A DNA stretch of 64,000 nt from Diogma glabrata (GCA_963693315.1 OY856186.1:305737879-305801878); one strand, 5' to 3'; shown: positions 23,327 to 34,779, numbered from the stretch's first letter. A program made the numbers and translations. Notes: generated from the sequence alone by a model not told the origin.

Positions 23327-24074
23327 ACCATTTGAGAAAAGACATCTTGAAAAAAAAAATAAGCACTAGTACAACATCAAAATCCAAAAAAATATCAATA
23401 AAGTTGTTCGCCGAAGATAGGGGTGTTTTTTCGGAAAAATGGTAAAATCTCGAAAAATATTTATTTTCCATAATTGAAAAAATTCATGCTTATTATGTGT
23501 AAATAATTACGTACTTTCACAAAGTTTCATTTAAATTAAATAATTTTCACGCGAAATAAAAATAAAAACTAGAAAAATCGGTTTTACATCATTTTCTCGC
23601 AGACTTTGAGGTTATGTCGAAAAATGTATGCAATAAAAGTTTTAGATTTTTTTATTATCTACAACTTTTGTATGAAACACTTTTCTCTAGGAGGCCTTGT
23701 TTCGTTACAAATAACGAAAAACAGTTTTCACCCCTTACACAGCACCCCATTTCACTACTTCCCTTCATCTGAAGTTCGAAAGTTTTTTTTTCATTGTTTA
23801 TAACCTGAACTATATATTCCAACCGGCCGTTACTTGCTACTAATTTTTTCATCTCAAAAAGGTAACGGCCCCAGCCTAGGTGAAATAATACTGTTATTAT
23901 TTTAGTGTTTAGTGAGAATGTTATTGGAAGTTTTAAAGTGACTATAAAATTATGAAATAATTAAGTGACTATAATTAAGTGAAGCTATAAAATTATGTTA
24001 ATTCATGTTTAAAGTTACTGATTGACTTTTAACAAGTGATTGATAGTTTAAGTGCGACTTCTATTTGTCTTAAT

Positions 24075-26422
24075 ATGGAACCTAATACATTGAAAATTCA
24101 GTGTTGCAATCCATTAAAGAAAACAAATCACTTTATTAGAGACAAGAAGAAGCTCAGAGATGTCACGGCATGGATGCCAGAATTGTTTCCACAAATAGTC
24201 AGTGGCTCAAAAATTTGCGACAAATGTAGGAAGGAAATTACCATTTTAAAAAATGCACAGTCCTCAAGTGAGAAAGATGTTGAAGTTGAAAGCGAGAAAG
24301 ATGTTGAAGATTATCCTTCTCAATCAGAAACATTCTTGGACAATGACACAGACTTTGTAACAAACTCGGAGGCTGTTCAATCACTTAATATATCTCTTGA
24401 ACAGTTGGGTGAGTCTCCCGTTGCTAAGAGAAGAATGAAATCCAAGAAGTATAGCAAATCGAAAATAAGAAAAATTTCCTCAACTATGAAACGTAAACTT
24501 TTTACTGCTGCTGCTGAAAGTTCGTCATCAGAAAATGATAAGGGCATTGAGAAATCAGTTGTCGAAAATCTGAAACCTAAGTTTTCCAGCTGTATGAGTA
24601 GGACGAAAAAGATAATGCTTTTAACATGTTTACCTGAAAATTGGACCATTAGAAAGATAATGCGTGAATTTGATGCACCGAACTACATGGTCAGGCAATC
24701 AAAAGGAATTCTTAAAGAAAAAGGTTTCTTGGAAGGTCCAAATTTAAAACCAGGGAAAGGCTTGTCATTAGAGACAGTTGAAATACGTTCATTTTATGAA
24801 CATGATGAAATTAGTAGAGCAATGCCTGATATCAAAGATTGTGTGACAGTTACTGAAGCAGACGGGAGTAAATCGAAGATTTCGAAAAGGCTTGTATTGT
24901 GTAACCTTAAAGAAGCACACAAACATTTCAAGGACAAGTATCCCAACATAAAAATAGGTTTCTCTAAATTTGCTGAACTGAGACCTAAACATTGTATATT
25001 AGCTGGCCAAAGTGGCACACACTCTGTTTGTGTGTGCACAACTCACCAAAACCTGAAACTAATGAGAGAAAATGCTAAATTGAACACTGTAACAAATGGT
25101 AAAATTCAAAATTACAAGCAATGCCTCGTGAAAATGCTTTGTAACCTATCGTCTGTTGATTGCAACATGGTGAAATGTGCTAATTGTCCAGGTGAATGTG
25201 ACATACGAAAAATTTTGGAAGAATCCTTTGCTGAAAATTCAGTTGAAAAGGTACAATTCCGCCAGTAGATTTCAGTTGATCGTTGCAATCTACAGATTTT
25301 AGAGAAAGATTCAGATGAATTTATCGATTTATTCTGCAACAAGTTGTCAACTTTGGTTCAGCATGACTTCATTGCCAAGCAGCAGGCTTCTTTCCTTAAT
25401 ACAACAAAAGAAGATCTAAAAGAATCGGAATTCGTTGTCACTTGTGATTTTTCTGAAAATTATAGCATAGTCCTACAAGATGAAGTACAGAGCTACCACT
25501 GGACAAGCCAACAGGTCACAATCCATCCCTTTGTTATATATTTCAAAGAAGAAAACAAAGTTGAGCACGTTAGTTTTGTAATTGTATCTGATTCTCTAGA
25601 GCACAACACAGTTGCTGTATATACTTTTCAGAAGAAACTCATAGCCTTCCTGAGAGCCAAATTCCAGAAATTTCCAAAAAAGATTTTCTATTTTTCGGAT
25701 GGGTCTGCTGCCCAATATAAAAACAAGAAAAACTTCTTAAATCTCTGTTTTCATGAAGAAGATTTTAAAGTAAAAGCAGAATGGCATTTTTTTGCCACAG
25801 CTCACCGCAAAGGGCCTTGCGATGGAGTAGGGGGTTCAGTAGACTGGCAGCTCGTGCTAGTTTGCAAAGACCTTATGAAAATCAAATTCAAACCCCACTA
25901 CAACTTTTTGAATGGGCAAAAGAGAGTATTCCCAATGTCGACTTTGAATTTTCTACCCAAGAAGAGTATATTGAAACGGAATGTTTCTTGAAAAATCGCT
26001 TCGATCAAGCATTGACAATCAAAGGAACACATCAATATCACGCATTTATTCCTAAAACGACATCTAAAATACTGGTTAAACCCTTTTCGATGGATTTAGT
26101 AGCCTGCGAAAAGGAAGTGGCAAAATCTATCGATAAACTTAAATTGGAGGACGTATCAGGGTACATTACTGTCGTTTACGAAGCAAACTGGTGGCTCGGG
26201 TATGTTTTAGAAAAAAATGATGAACTTGATGAGGTAAAAATAACTTTTCTACATCCAGCTGGGCCATCTAAATCCTTTTCGAATCCAAGGAGCGCTGACA
26301 TTCTGTGGGTCTCAGTAACGGATGTTTTGATGAAAGTTGACCCTGTGACTCCTACTGGAAGAACCTATGTTCTATTAGAAACTGATATATGCCGAACAAA
26401 TGAAGCCTTTTCAAATAATTAG
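24075..26422 (+). pseudogene. Transposase-like protein of outer transposon (broken)
   Basis: Starts at ATG 24075 (MEPNTLKIQCC). An N-terminal Cys/His cluster (QCCNPL, an H about ten residues on, then ICDKCRKEI) is followed by an acidic, Ser-rich linker, a region with PNYMVRQSKGILKEKG and a second cluster (GTHSVCVCTTH, then CANCPGEC). An in-frame TAG at 25266 follows VQFRQ. The core then has CDFSENYS (Asp about 458), FYFSDGSAAQYKN (Asp about 542) and HFFATAHRKGPCDGVGG, where a frameshift near 25835 moves the rest (LAARASLQRPYENQ to 26422) to another frame. The C-terminal part (YEANWWLGYVLEKN) looks like a small beta-rich domain. The acidic residues suggest a DDE/D nuclease, by inference. Family not named; one stop and one shift make it inactive. 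Confidence 0.8.
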
Positions 26423-26593
26423 TAAACTTAAAATAGTTACAGATTTATTTAATGGTAAGTTTAGACTTTATTAAAGGAATTTTCATTCATGTCATAGTTT
26501 ATGTTTATTTTTATGAAAATGTCAATATTTACATTGTTGTATTAATGAACATGAATACCAGAATTGAATTGATGGGAATGGTTTTAATCTTTA

Positions 26594-27085
26594 GTTTTTT
26601 TAACAATGAAGCCATTATCATCCCAAATTTATATTTTGCCCTGTGATTTATAACAATACTAACTATTCATGGAATTAATTTTTAAATTTTTAAATTAATA
26701 TGTACTTTTTGAAAAAATTAAAATTTAAATTTTAAATTAAGTTTTAAGAATTTTTTTTTTATCTTAACCATAAAGTGTTTCATATCATATTAAGGGGGAA
26801 TTAAAAACGCTGTAAAATGTCAACAATCCCAGGTCTCTAGTGCAATTAGGAAAGGTTCTACAGCAATTTGGTGTTTCCGGTGTTGCAAATGGTGTTTCCG
26901 GTTTTTGGGCCTATTTGTGAGAACTTTACAGCTCTGTAGATCAAAAACGAGTTGACATATCTCTTTAAAATTTTATATTTTTCCAAGTCCATACCAATAG
27001 TATACCTGTGCCATATTTCAAGAAAATCCGAGATGGTGAAGATAAAAATGGTCCTTTTTTGTGTTGAATTGACATGGAATGACCC
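26594..27085 (-). repeat. Right TIR of outer transposon
   Basis: Reverse complement of 8425-8893. It keeps the CCATTATCATCCC inner end and the GGAATGACCC tip. A duplicated GGTGTTTCCGG at about 26871-26900 distinguishes it from the left arm. Confidence 0.8.
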
Positions 27086-27086
27086 C

Positions 27087-28258
27087 TAATTAATAATTCA
27101 ATGAATCTACTCTACTTTCCAGAATGTCTCAAGATATCTTTAATATGTCCAATTTTTAAAAAAGGGGATAAATTGTTATATCAAACTATAGGCCAATATC
27201 CATACTCTCAACTTTTGCTAAATGTTTTGAAGCAGTAGTTTACAGGCGATTAGAACTATTCTGTTCAAAGAACCATATAATAAATCCTAATCAATTCGGT
27301 TTTATCAATGATTCGTGTACTCTTGCAGCTGTCAGTCTATTAATTATAAATGTAAAAGAAGGACTAGACAAAAAGTTGTACACAGCAGCTATTTTTATTG
27401 ATCTCCAGAAAGCTTTCGACACAATAAATTTTGTGAACATGTTAGCAAAATAAAAAAAAATTGGCATACATGAAAATGAACTGAGATTTTTTGAATCTTA
27501 TTTAAAAAACAGGCTGCAATATGTGAAAATAGAAGATGATATAAGCAGTCCATTATTTTCGAAACATGGTGTACCACAAGGTTCTCTCCTTGGTCCTTTA
27601 CTTTTCATAATCTATGTCAACGATTTTTTTGAACTTGATTAGCATGGCTCACCACAAATGTATGCGGACGACACTGCCGTCTCATACACACAGTCAAACT
27701 GTGATAACCTAATGATAAAAATACAAGAAGATTTAACCAAAATCAGCGCATGGGCTACTAAAAATCACCTTAAACTAAATTTGACTAAAACAAATTATAA
27801 GATTTTTGATACAATAAACAAAAACTTAAATGATATAAATCTATACAAAATTACCTTAGAAAATACAAACATAGCTAGAGTTTACAACACGAAATATTAA
27901 GGAATAACCATGATTCTTTTCTTAATTTTGACCTACATATTCAAAATATCAAAAATAAATTAGAGTAATTTCTTTCATTCTATACAAAACTAAAATAGTG
28001 CTGCCAGCTGAGACTAAATACCTTATTTTTAATGCTCATGTAATGAGCGTTATTAGATATTTATTACCTATTTGGGGCATCACAGCCCAGTTTAGAACAA
28101 ATGAAGTGAAAAGATTAGTAAACAAATGTCTAAAATGTGTGAAAGCGCTGCCTTTGTTAACACCACCAAAATCACTATACAGCAGGAAGTGCCTACCACT
28201 AGAATCGCTCATAGATTATGAGGCCTCATTATTGGTTTTTAAAATTCAAAACAATCTT
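27087..28258 (+). pseudogene. CR1/Jockey-like non-LTR reverse transcriptase, 5' part
   Basis: RT of a non-LTR retrotransposon in three registers. From about 27120 it shows CPIFKKGDK and a degraded NYRPISIL block, then FIDLQKAFDTIN at 27397 (first catalytic Asp), HGVPQGSLLGPLLF near 27565 and MYADDTAVS at 27658 (catalytic YADD), then the thumb region to LLVFKIQNN at 28254. Stops near 27450, 27640 and 27898 and small shifts show decay. The 5' end (endonuclease) is absent; the left border is the outer DNA transposon. The tail resumes at 31787 beyond the element inserted at 28259. Confidence 0.85.
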
Positions 28259-29055
28259 GGGTCAATCCATTTGAAATCACCCAGACCATGTTGCTCAACA
28301 TTTTTGATTTTCCTAATTTTTTTACCAGTTAATTCCGTATACTAGGCGAGTTTAAAACTGTATTAAGAAAAATTTTTAAGCTCATACTTTTTTTTTTGGC
28401 GGCCACTTTATGTTTGCTTCGTAACCGTTTTTCGGTTGAAAGCAAGCTTTGCGAAAATGTACCCAGCTCTGTTAATTTTATAGATATCAACACAAAATAA
28501 AAACCTAAATTATCAGTATGATCCTCTAGATTATATTTTCTTATGTATTTTTACCTATGTAGTTTGGAAAGTAAAGAAAAAAATTCACAACTATAAATTG
28601 AAATTTTACTTAAAACGGCAGTTTTAGTACTTCGAATTTCTTAAAAGGAAGAAAGACTCACCTTAAGTTTTTTTTTTTGAAAATGTGTAATATATGACTA
28701 CTTGATTTAAAAGTTTCAAGCTTGAGAACCTTGTCCTTTTTTATATATAATTTTTTAAAAATGGCCAAATTGGCAAAAATCGAATTTTTGCAATACTTCA
28801 AAATGGAATATCTCAAAAGGGACTGAATGAAAAATTTTGAAATTAATACAGATAAAACTTTATTATGATATAAACATATGCTACAAATTTGGTGACTGAT
28901 ATCCAGCTGGTTCCAGATCTGTAGGGCATCAAAGTTGGCCAAAAATTGCATTTTTCGCACATAAAATGTAACGGTAATTAACGGTAAAAATATATTGACT
29001 TAATATTTAACATTAACAAAATGTTTTAGTAATTCATTAAATTCAACTCAGGCAA
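28259..29055 (+). repeat. Left TIR of second transposon
   Basis: Inverted partner of 31015-31782, including TATACTAGGCGAGTTTAAAA, GGCGGCCA and the inner AAATGTAACGGTAATTAACG block. A 100-codon frame reads through each arm in opposite directions but only reflects the repeat. Confidence 0.9.
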
Positions 29056-29519
29056 TTAGATTAAAATATATGTATTATTTGTAAAAAATATGTGTCCTAA
29101 ATTTACCAAAAATAAAATAGAATTATTTTTAAAAAAAGAATATAAGAAAAGGGACACAAGTCCCTTCATGTTCATGAATTTTTTAATCCAAAGTTCCTTA
29201 AACTTTTATAATTTGCCTGCTTATACAAAAAGGCTGCACGTTAAGACTTGAATTGTTATCTACAATATTTTTGGTAAACTTACAAAAAAATTTGTGTGTT
29301 GTATATTTATAAAAAATTTGTAAAATATACTTAGTTTTTTTTGAGTGTAGCTCAGTTAATTTCTGAGTGAATAAGTTGCAGACGATTTTCGATAAAAAAA
29401 TTTTTCTTCTAATTATTCTTTTATTTTATTGATATAGTAAGTAATAAGTAAGTGAATAATAAGTATGTGAATTCTAAATAATATAGTTTTTTTAAGTGAA
29501 CAAGTGAATTTATTTTAAT
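29056..29519. other. Leader of second transposon
   Basis: AT-rich sequence between the left TIR and the transposase start; no motif recognised beyond short A/T runs and a candidate TTTTTTAAGTGAACAAGTG just before the ATG. Confidence 0.4.
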
Positions 29520-30959
29520 ATGATGAGTTGTTTTGTGGGAGAACTAGTTCGTGAGGAATGCCACAAACAACACTATAAATCTGTTCCAAATAAAATGCTT
29601 CGGATAAGTGACCTACCTTTAGATGAACAAAAATTATTAAAATTGAGAGTTAGAAATGAAATAAGTAATATTTGCAATTATCATAAAATTAAATATTTAG
29701 ACAAGTTCAACCACATCTTTGGAAGAAAATGTTGTGATCCAATGAATGCACATCAAAAGCCAATTAAAAATGGATTGAGAAAAATTCTTCTTGATCATCT
29801 TTCTAAGGACAAAAATGTTGAAGTTGTTTTAATACCTGGAAAAGCTCTTTGCTCAAATTGTTATTCAAAAATATTTGCAAAAGAGACGGACTTTTCAGAT
29901 ATTCAAATGGAAAAAGATACTGACTTCATGCCTGCAGCGTATGAGGTAGTCGATGAAACCACTTTACAGAAAGTTAGCTCAATTTGTGACTCTTTAGAAT
30001 TGTCACTTGTATCTAAGGTAGCTAAATTAAATAAAGAACAAAGGCATTCAGCCTTAAAGAAAAAAACTGTTCAAATAACAAATGCTGTAAAGAGGAAAAT
30101 AGAAGAATCCTTTCATGAAGATTTAGATGAAGAAGACCTGGCAGGTTATAACTCAACAGAAAAGGAATACAATATGTTGATACAAAAACTTAAAGAAAAG
30201 TGCAGTTTGGCCAATAATGAGGATAAAATCAAAATTATCAGCCTTTTGCCTGATTCATGGTCAAGAAATAAAATAGTAAAAGAATTTGGGATATCCGACT
30301 ATATTGTAAAATTAGCAAGAGAACTTGTAAAACAGCAAGGTATCCTCCCACATCTGTCTAAAAAGAAATATAAAAAAATAGATGGAGAAGTCATAAAAAA
30401 TGTAATAGAATTTTACGAAGATGATGAAAACAGTCGGTTGTGCCCTGGAAAAAAAGAGTTTGTTTCAACAGTTATTGACAATGTTAGAGTCCAAAAACAA
30501 AAACGATTAATTCTACTGACTTTAAATGAGCTATTTATCCTTTTCAAACAAAAATACCCTAACCACAAAATTGGACGGTCAATGTTCTGTGATCTGCGAC
30601 CATAATGGTGTGTACTTCCAGGATCATCTGGCACACATAGTGTGTGTGTCTGTAAATACCATCAAAACGTGAAGCTCATGATTGAAGGAGCCAAGCTCAA
30701 TGTAAATTACAGAAACTTGATGGAATTTCTTGTGTGTATTGAGAATGAATGTTGCATGCTGGACAAGTGTTCAGAATGTCCTGGATCAGAAGGACTTCTG
30801 GAAGTTCTAATGAAAGAAATTGACAATTTCCCGGAGGAGGTAGCATTTAAACAGTGGGTTCAATACTTTGAGGAAATTATAAATGTATCAAGCTCAGTGA
30901 TGAAATGTATATATGCAACTATTTTGTGTAACATACTTAGTTTCAATTTTGTATATTAA
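29520..30959 (+). pseudogene. Transposase-like protein of second transposon (core deleted)
   Basis: ATG 29520, 361 codons to a TAA at 30603, then the same frame continues to 30959. It shares with the protein at 24075-26422 an N-terminal Cys/His cluster (KCCDPMNAH, later LCSNCYSKI), a middle region (LLPDSWSRNKIVKEFGISDY against LPENWTIRKIMREFDAPNY), FYEDDENSR against FYEHDEISR, and GTHSVCVCKYHQNVKLM against GTHSVCVCTTHQNLKLM. The stop falls in the conserved DLRP segment. After FKQWVQYFEEIINVS the protein ends; the whole CDF/FSDG core is missing. It is an internally deleted copy that could only move with help from another copy. Confidence 0.82.
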
Positions 30960-31014
30960 GTTACAATGAAGATTTTTATCATTAATTACAGTTACATTTT
31001 GTGTGCGAATAGAA

Positions 31015-31782
31015 TTGCTTGAGTTGAATTTAATGAATTACTAAAACATTTTGTTACTGTTAAATATTAAGTCAATATATTTTTACCGTTAATTACCGTT
31101 ACATTTTGTGTGCGAAAAATGCAATTTTTGGCCAACTTTGATGCCCTACAGATCTGGAACCAGCTGGATATCAGTCACCAAATTTGTAGCATATGTTTAT
31201 ATCATCATAAAGTTTTATCTGTATTAATTTCAAAATTTTTCATTCAGTCCCTTTTGAGATATACCATTTTGAAGTATTGCAAAAATTCGATTTTTGCCAA
31301 TTTGGCTATTTTTGAAAAATTATATATAAAAAAGGACAAGGTTCTCAAGCTTGAAACTGCTAAATCAAGTAGTCATATATTACACCTTTTCAAAAAAAAA
31401 ACTTAAGGTGAGTCTTTCTTCCTTTTAAGAAATTCAAAGTACTAAAACTGCCGTTGTAAGTAAAATTTCAATTTATAGTTGTGAATTTTTTTCTTTACTT
31501 TCCAAACTACTTAGGTAAAAATACATAAGAAAATAAAATCTAGAACATCATTCTGATAATTTAGGTTTTTATTTTGTGTTGATATCTATAAAATTAACAG
31601 AGCTAGGTACATTTTCGCAAAACTTGTTTTCGGCCGAAAAACGGTTACGAAGCAAACTTAAAATGGCCGCCAAAAAAAAGTATGAGCTTAAAATTTTTTC
31701 TTAATACAGTTTTAAACTCGCCTAGTATACGGAATTAACTGGTAAAAAAATTCTATTTGGGTGATTTCAAATGGATTGACCC
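31015..31782 (-). repeat. Right TIR of second transposon
   Basis: Reverse complement of 28259-29055 with scattered substitutions. Confidence 0.9.
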
Positions 31783-31786
31783 TCTT

Positions 31787-32165
31787 GTTAAAAACAATAT
31801 AAAGCTCACAAAAATTTCAAATATTCATCAACATTCCACAAGACAAACTACTAATTATTATCTTTCATTCTGCCGAACAGCACGAGGTCAATCTAATTTC
31901 CTATATAAGGGGTTATCATTGTTTAATGATCTACCTGATCATATTAAAACGGAAAATAAAGTCTCTAAATTTAAGGACTCTCTGAAAACGCATCTTTTTA
32001 ACTTATATTCCTTATATTACTTATATTCCAGATGAACACATATATAAGTGTTCTTGTAAGCGATTAGGGATGAAAGACTTATGTCATAGTAAATAAAATA
32101 TGTACAATATTTATGTAAAAAAAAATATAATTATACTAAAAAAATAAATTAATAAAGGAAAAAAA
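31787..32165 (+). pseudogene. CR1/Jockey-like ORF, 3' tail
   Basis: Continues in frame the protein broken at 28258: VKNNIKLTKISNIHQHSTRQ, then LSFCRTARGQSNFLYKGL and FNDLPDHIKTENKVSKFKDS, the usual C-terminal end of CR1/Jockey-type RT proteins, stopping at 32035. It is followed by AATAAA-like signals and A-rich sequence to about 32165, the probable 3' end of the retrotransposon. Confidence 0.85.
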
Positions 32166-32532
32166 AAATATTTTTTCGGAGTTATATAGTTTAATATATT
32201 TTTGTGCGTAAAAAGGTCCAATCAAATTAACAGCATTTCTACAAAATATCAAAAATATAGCGTTCCCAACCTAAACAATGAATTTGAAATGCAATCAAGC
32301 ATTATTCAAAGTCGGTCTTTAGAAATACCTCCTTTAATGCCAAATAAAATGACATATACGGTGCGAAATTAGTGGAATTAAGTGAATTGTCTAAAGGCCT
32401 ATTATCGCCATCTAGTGAGGTGAAATTGAAAAATATGGTACAGACATTGATTTATTACAAAATTCAACAAATTCCATAGAAGAAAGGCTATCTGCACCCG
32501 GTTATAGAGAAAGTTGAACACTCAGTAGCAAT

Positions 32533-32766
32533 ATGCATGGAAAAGGAGAAACCCAAAACAATAACGAAGAAACAGCATTGAATGAAAAAACCATATTGGA
32601 AAAATTGGACGTTATAAATTATCGCATTCAAAAAACGAAAAAAACACAAATAAAACTAAAACAAAATCAAAAAGTAATACTACAAAATCAAGAAAACACG
32701 AAGGAACTTCTTATTGAGCTTGTAATCAAAATCCTCATTTGTAGAGAAAATTTCTTTCGACCGTAA
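32533..32766 (+). CDS. Short coiled-coil frame, unknown
   Basis: ATG-initiated, 77 residues, Lys/Gln/Asn/Glu-rich (NEETALNEKTILEKLDVINY, then KLKQNQKVILQNQ). Leu/Ile spacing suggests one coiled coil over residues 18-65. No known domain is recognised. It could be the last exon of a small transposon protein, since Myb/SANT-type proteins of Harbinger elements often end in such a coil, or a chance frame in A-rich DNA. Confidence 0.3.
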   Translation: MHGKGETQNNNEETALNEKTILEKLDVINYRIQKTKKTQIKLKQNQKVILQNQENTKELLIELVIKILICRENFFRP

Positions 32767-34487
32767 TTTTAAATACCCAAATGTGCCAATAAAAACAGTT
32801 GAGCAATTAAACTGTTTTAATTTTGATTTAATATAGAAGAGTTTTTGCAACAAATGGTATTTTAAAATTTTTGCATATATGTAAAAGATATTTAATTCAA
32901 TGTGGTTTTAAGGCTTTTTAAATTTAAATGGATATTGTTATGCGACCATATCTCACGGTTGAAAACTTAAATAAAAACCTAAAACAGTAAGCAAAATCTG
33001 CCTTTGTGATGTCCCTTAATACAAATATTGTACATACTATCAATGTTTAATTTCTAGCTGGGGGCGTTACAGTAGAGACAACATTAAAACATTAAAAATC
33101 TAAATTTAACGAAGAACGAATGTAAGAATTACAAAATGCACCGATTAATTTTTGTAGATGCTTCTCATCATCGTTTTTAAATTATAAAATCAGATCACGT
33201 TTTACCTTTAACTCGGTAAGATCACTTTCATTTCTGATAAAAACAAAATATGTGGTAAATTTTTGATCTGCTAAATAAACGAATTTGTTATTTGTTTAAT
33301 TATTTGTTAAATATAAATAGTTTTATTATATATTTTTGTGTAAAAGTCCTTCGCGAATTTACTACAATATCTATTAACAAAACAATAAAAGTCATTTTTG
33401 AGCATTTGTTCGACTATGATCTGATACGCCAATACACATGGTCTGGCCAGTGCGGCATATCCTCTAACTAAAGGTAATTAAAAATTCAAAAAAAAATTAT
33501 TTTTCCCGCCAGTGTTGTATTGTGGATAACGAAATAGATAACGCCGTCGACTTTCAATCATACGGTCATCCAGTGATTAATTCGTAGTAATTTCACGAAC
33601 GTAAAACGTTTTCATCTCGCATAGGAAATTAAGTTTTTCTAGGACAGCAGATGAAAAGTCTATTTTCATGCAGACTTAATTCCCTGTGAAATTAGTTTTT
33701 AACAACTAATGTAAAACCGTTTTCGCTAAATGTATTATTTTCTACAATAGTAAATTACAATTCGACAACATAGCATTCAAAATTCGTATGATATTTTTTA
33801 ATGGTTGCATTGATTTCAAAACTTACAAAATTACATGAGAGTACCATTGTAACTACAATTTGTTATTTAGTGAAAATGATTTTACTTTATTTTCAATAAT
33901 TAAAAACTAATTTATTTTTTTGTTTTTTATTAGGAAAAACAAAACAGACATTCAATGAGATGCACTTCATCATAAATTTAACTGAAAAGACCAGCGGATT
34001 ACAAATAAGGAGGTGAAGAAGGCGGCGCAAGAATTTTTAAAAGGATCATCCGGAAGGATGAACCGTATTTAAAAAATACATAATTATAATTTCTTTTTTA
34101 TAATTTGAATTTGTGAATTAAAATAAATTTTTTATCGCCTATATATTAAAGTGTTACTTTATTACTGTTATTTGCGGCCTTAAAGTGTCACTTTTTAACC
34201 ATATATTTTATTGTCGTAGCTATGTCCAAAAATGTAAAAAAACATTTGTATTTGTTTAAATTCTATCAAAAATGAAAATTTTTATCAAAGCAACCCTTAA
34301 ATTCAAAATTTCATAATCCAATTAAAATAGTTGTTATCATTTGTTGTCATAGTTGTACAAAAATTTGGAAAAAATAATAAATATTTTGTCAAAGGTAACT
34401 TGTTCCACATATTTTTATATCAAAATTTAAGCAAATTTATAATTTTAATTTAGAATAAACATTTTTTTTAAAATATTTTACTTGCTG
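32767..34487. other. Non-coding AT-rich DNA
   Basis: No frame, TIR or RNA gene is supported. A possible splice acceptor followed by about 110 bp of less AT-rich sequence (33934-34070, AGACCAGCGGATTACAAATA) could be an exon or a repeat fragment, but it has no long frame. Confidence 0.4.
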
Positions 34488-34640
34488 CGAATAAAAAATA
34501 GTATATGATGCACGGACGTAAGCTATTTTGGACTTAATGTGGGTGCAAATCTCGGTTAGCGCCTCGATTTGCAAACTCCAAATACGTCCAGAATCTTCAG
34601 CTTTACGTCCTAGCATCATAATGTACTATATGTTATTTCG
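34488..34640. repeat. Imperfect hairpin, arms ~70 bp
   Basis: CGAATAAAAAATAGTATATG at the left pairs with CATATAGTACATTATGATG read from the right. The GGACGTAAGC block pairs with GCTTTACGTCC and the loop is CTCGGTTAGCGCCTCG. Similar short hairpins with CTCG-rich loops occur at about 42280 and 43117. Confidence 0.75.
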
Positions 34641-34779
34641 AAACAGTTTTGTCTTTATTTTTGATAACTTTGAGTAGTCCGTAAGAAAACTATGCTTTGC
34701 TATATATTATTACCTTATGTATCACCAAAAACCACTCATAGATGGGTATATTTTTATAATTATTGCAGGCCCCAATTGT

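Larger units (their letters stand above)
9898..23876. mobile_element. Foldback element with ~715-bp arms, split by two insertions
   Basis: GGCTGGGGCCGTTA at 9898 is inverted at the right end (TAACGGCCCCAGCC, ending 23876), with TA on each flank. The left arm is 9898-11407 minus the MITE at 9971-10758. The right arm is 12270-12432 plus 23327-23876. Each comes to about 715 bp and they align along their whole length (for example CTATCTTCGGCGAACAAC and its inverse). The unique centre is 11408-12269. There is no transposase, so it is non-autonomous. A second short inverted GGGCCGTTA/TAACGGCCGG pair lies in each arm tip. Family unknown; a TA duplication would fit Tc1/mariner-like insertion but is only 2 bp. 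Confidence 0.85.
8425..27085 (+). mobile_element. Outer DNA transposon (TIR GGGTCATTCC) with nested insertions
   Basis: The left end GGGTCATTCCACATCAAATC at 8425 is matched in reverse complement by the right end ending GGAATGACCC at 27085. The inverted similarity runs about 470-490 bp inward on both sides. Without the insertions (9263-9777 and 9898-23876) the element is about 4.2 kb and contains one transposase-like gene at 24075-26422. The flanks are different elements (Pao on the left, a CR1/Jockey-like ORF on the right) and TATA versus CTAA do not match, so no target duplication is visible. A related element at 28259-31782 has GGGTCAATCC ends and a 4-bp duplication. Confidence 0.8.
28259..31782 (+). 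mobile_element. Second GGGTCAATCC transposon, TCTT target duplication
   Basis: Begins GGGTCAATCCATTTGAAATC and ends with its inverse (ATGGATTGACCC). TCTT stands at 28255-28258 and 31783-31786. Removing the element rejoins the interrupted non-LTR reading frame without a shift, confirming the borders. TIRs are long, about 28259-29055 and 31015-31782. It carries a transposase-like gene that lacks the catalytic core. Tip sequence and protein relate it to the element at 8425-27085. A 4-bp duplication is known in several superfamilies (for example Sola and Chapaev); I cannot choose. Confidence 0.92.

Noticed and set aside
28658..28960. 100-codon frame in the TIR, mirrored at 31110-31406
   Set aside because: Conserved only because the arms are inverted copies; arms carry non-coding indels and the frame ends in A/T runs.
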